64,000 nucleotides of DNA from Flammeovirga sp. OC4. GTDB lineage: Bacteria > Bacteroidota > Bacteroidia > Cytophagales > Flammeovirgaceae. The stretch spans positions 62,001-126,000 of the forward strand of contig NZ_JTAM01000012.1 of NCBI RefSeq assembly GCF_000812565.1, written 5' to 3'. The position numbers and the translations under genes were made by a program. Under the pieces are notes generated by a model that saw nothing but the letters and a program-made list of their open reading frames with translations, did no database searches and was not told the origin of the DNA. Below are positions 63,385-64,000 of the stretch, one piece after another; position 1 is the stretch's first letter, and the number at the start of each line of letters is the position of its first letter.

Positions 63385-64000
63385 TCTTTCGATTCTATTT
63401 CTTAAAATATTTTGTTTAATCTTGTTGAAATCAGCCGTTGGTATGGCATTGATGAGGTTTTTAGTGGCCTCTGCTTTTGGATTATTGTAAATCTCGTTGG
63501 CTAAACCCCATTCTTGAAGTTTTCCTTTTTCCATGACCAAAATTCGGTCAGCAATAAATTTCACTACTGCCAAATCATGGGAAATGAATATATATGTAAG
63601 ATTAAATTTTTCTTTTAGATCACATAACAAGTTGAGAACCATTGCCTGAACAGAAACATCCAAAGCAGATACTGATTCATCACAGATAATAAACTTTGGT
63701 TTTGTTGCTAACGCTCTTGCAATACAAATTCTCTGTCTTTGTCCACCAGAAAACTCATGAGGGTAACGGTTTAGATAGGAGCTGCTTAATCCTACTGTTT
63801 CAAGTAAACGGATAGCTTCCTTCTTTCTTGCTTTATCATCTGAAAGAATGTTATGAACTTTCATAGGTTCAATAATAGATTGTCCTACAGTCGTTCGGGG
63901 ATTGAGAGAAGTATATGGGTTTTGAAAAATAATCTGAATATCTCTTCTCAAGTTGTTCATTTCTTTTTTAGGAATAGTCGCTAGATCTTTTCCTTCAAAA
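63364..64000 (-). CDS. Peptide ABC transporter ATP-binding protein (OppF/DppF type), truncated by the window
   Basis: This is the ATPase subunit of an oligopeptide/dipeptide importer. Only the C-terminal part is in the window. The frame continues without a stop past an internal ATG (63960) to base 64000 (FEGKDLATIPKKE before it), so the Walker A motif lies outside. Visible motifs are the Q-loop FQNPYTSLNPRTTVGQ, signature FSGGQRQRICIARALA, Walker B FIICDESVSALDVSVQ, H-loop FISHDLAVVKFIADR and the C-terminal oligo-HPY-like tail. Permease and binding-protein genes probably lie beyond the window. Confidence 0.93.
   Translation of the reverse strand, partial: FEGKDLATIPKKEMNNLRRDIQIIFQNPYTSLNPRTTVGQSIIEPMKVHNILSDDKARKKEAIRLLETVGLSSSYLNRYPHEFSGGQRQRICIARALATKPKFIICDESVSALDVSVQAMVLNLLCDLKEKFNLTYIFISHDLAVVKFIADRILVMEKGKLQEWGLANEIYNNPKAEATKNLINAIPTADFNKIKQNILRNRIEREKGASK

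Noticed and set aside
1-64000. Insertion sequences, prophage, toxin-antitoxin or restriction genes
   Set aside because: I looked for transposase, integrase, capsid, restriction and small toxin motifs in all supported genes and found none. Only the single phage-like acetyltransferase-fold gene recalls mobile DNA.
1-64000. tRNA or rRNA genes
   Set aside because: I recognised no cloverleaf with T-loop consensus and no rRNA core sequence in the gaps. A covariance-model scan (tRNAscan, Infernal) would be decisive.

Overview
The window comes from an AT-rich marine member of the Bacteroidota, most likely a Flammeovirga/Persicobacter-type organism (Cytophagales). The evidence is two SusC/SusD pairs, Bacteroidota-style promoters (TTG, about 20 nt, TAnnTTTG), a Bacteroidota RNA polymerase omega subunit, a PorD-type (DUF4835) protein, many lipoproteins with short lipoboxes, and an alginate lyase whose domain order recalls AlyQ of Persicobacter. 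The genus is an inference.

Bases 1-5103 hold a first SusC/SusD pair whose substrate cannot be read from the sequence. Two minus-strand genes follow: a DUF3298-like secreted protein and a secreted Xaa-Pro aminopeptidase. Bases 7900-26800 are a complete alginate-utilisation locus, all on the plus strand. It runs: GntR/FadR regulator with two matching operators, SusC, SusD, a PKD-domain surface lipoprotein, PL6 lyase, PL17 oligoalginate lyase, KdgF cupin, MFS transporter, DEH reductase (SDR), KDG kinase, KDPG aldolase and two PL7 lyases. Together these genes can bind and cut alginate at the surface, import oligomers, reduce them to unsaturated monomer, and turn that monomer into DEH, KDG, KDPG, and finally pyruvate plus glyceraldehyde-3-phosphate.

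Bases 27000-36500 are mostly housekeeping: an acyl-CoA carboxylase beta subunit, a DUF2807 protein, glucose-6-phosphate isomerase, an MscS channel, GmhA, a TPR histidine kinase, and an acetyltransferase-like protein of the kind seen in phages. Bases 36688-43900 hold sulfate activation (cysC, cysD, cysN) and nitrite reduction (nirB, nirD) with divergent cobA for the siroheme precursor. Bases 44000-53600 mix small membrane and lipoprotein genes, a UbiA-like/methyltransferase pair, porD, a TetR-controlled flavin-oxidase-like cassette, coaBC, rpoZ and an acidic protein.

Bases 53661-62331 form a tight six-gene minus-strand operon that I do not recognise as a described system. It encodes an alpha/beta-hydrolase lipoprotein, a DcuC-family transporter, two OprP-type porins, an M14 zinc carboxypeptidase and an LRR plus lamin-tail lipoprotein. 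It looks like a dedicated route for hydrolysis and uptake of an amidated or peptide-like substrate. The window ends in an alpha/beta hydrolase and a truncated OppF/DppF-type ABC ATPase.

Non-coding sequence is unusually structured. A dispersed element lies 3' of genes in at least two clear copies (5112-5314 and 51562-51692), with a related partial third copy near 24457. There are nested palindromes between the two PL7 genes, a degenerate 28-30 bp repeat in front of PL6, and a long stem-loop in front of the DEH reductase gene. I saw no tRNA, rRNA, CRISPR array, transposase or integrase.
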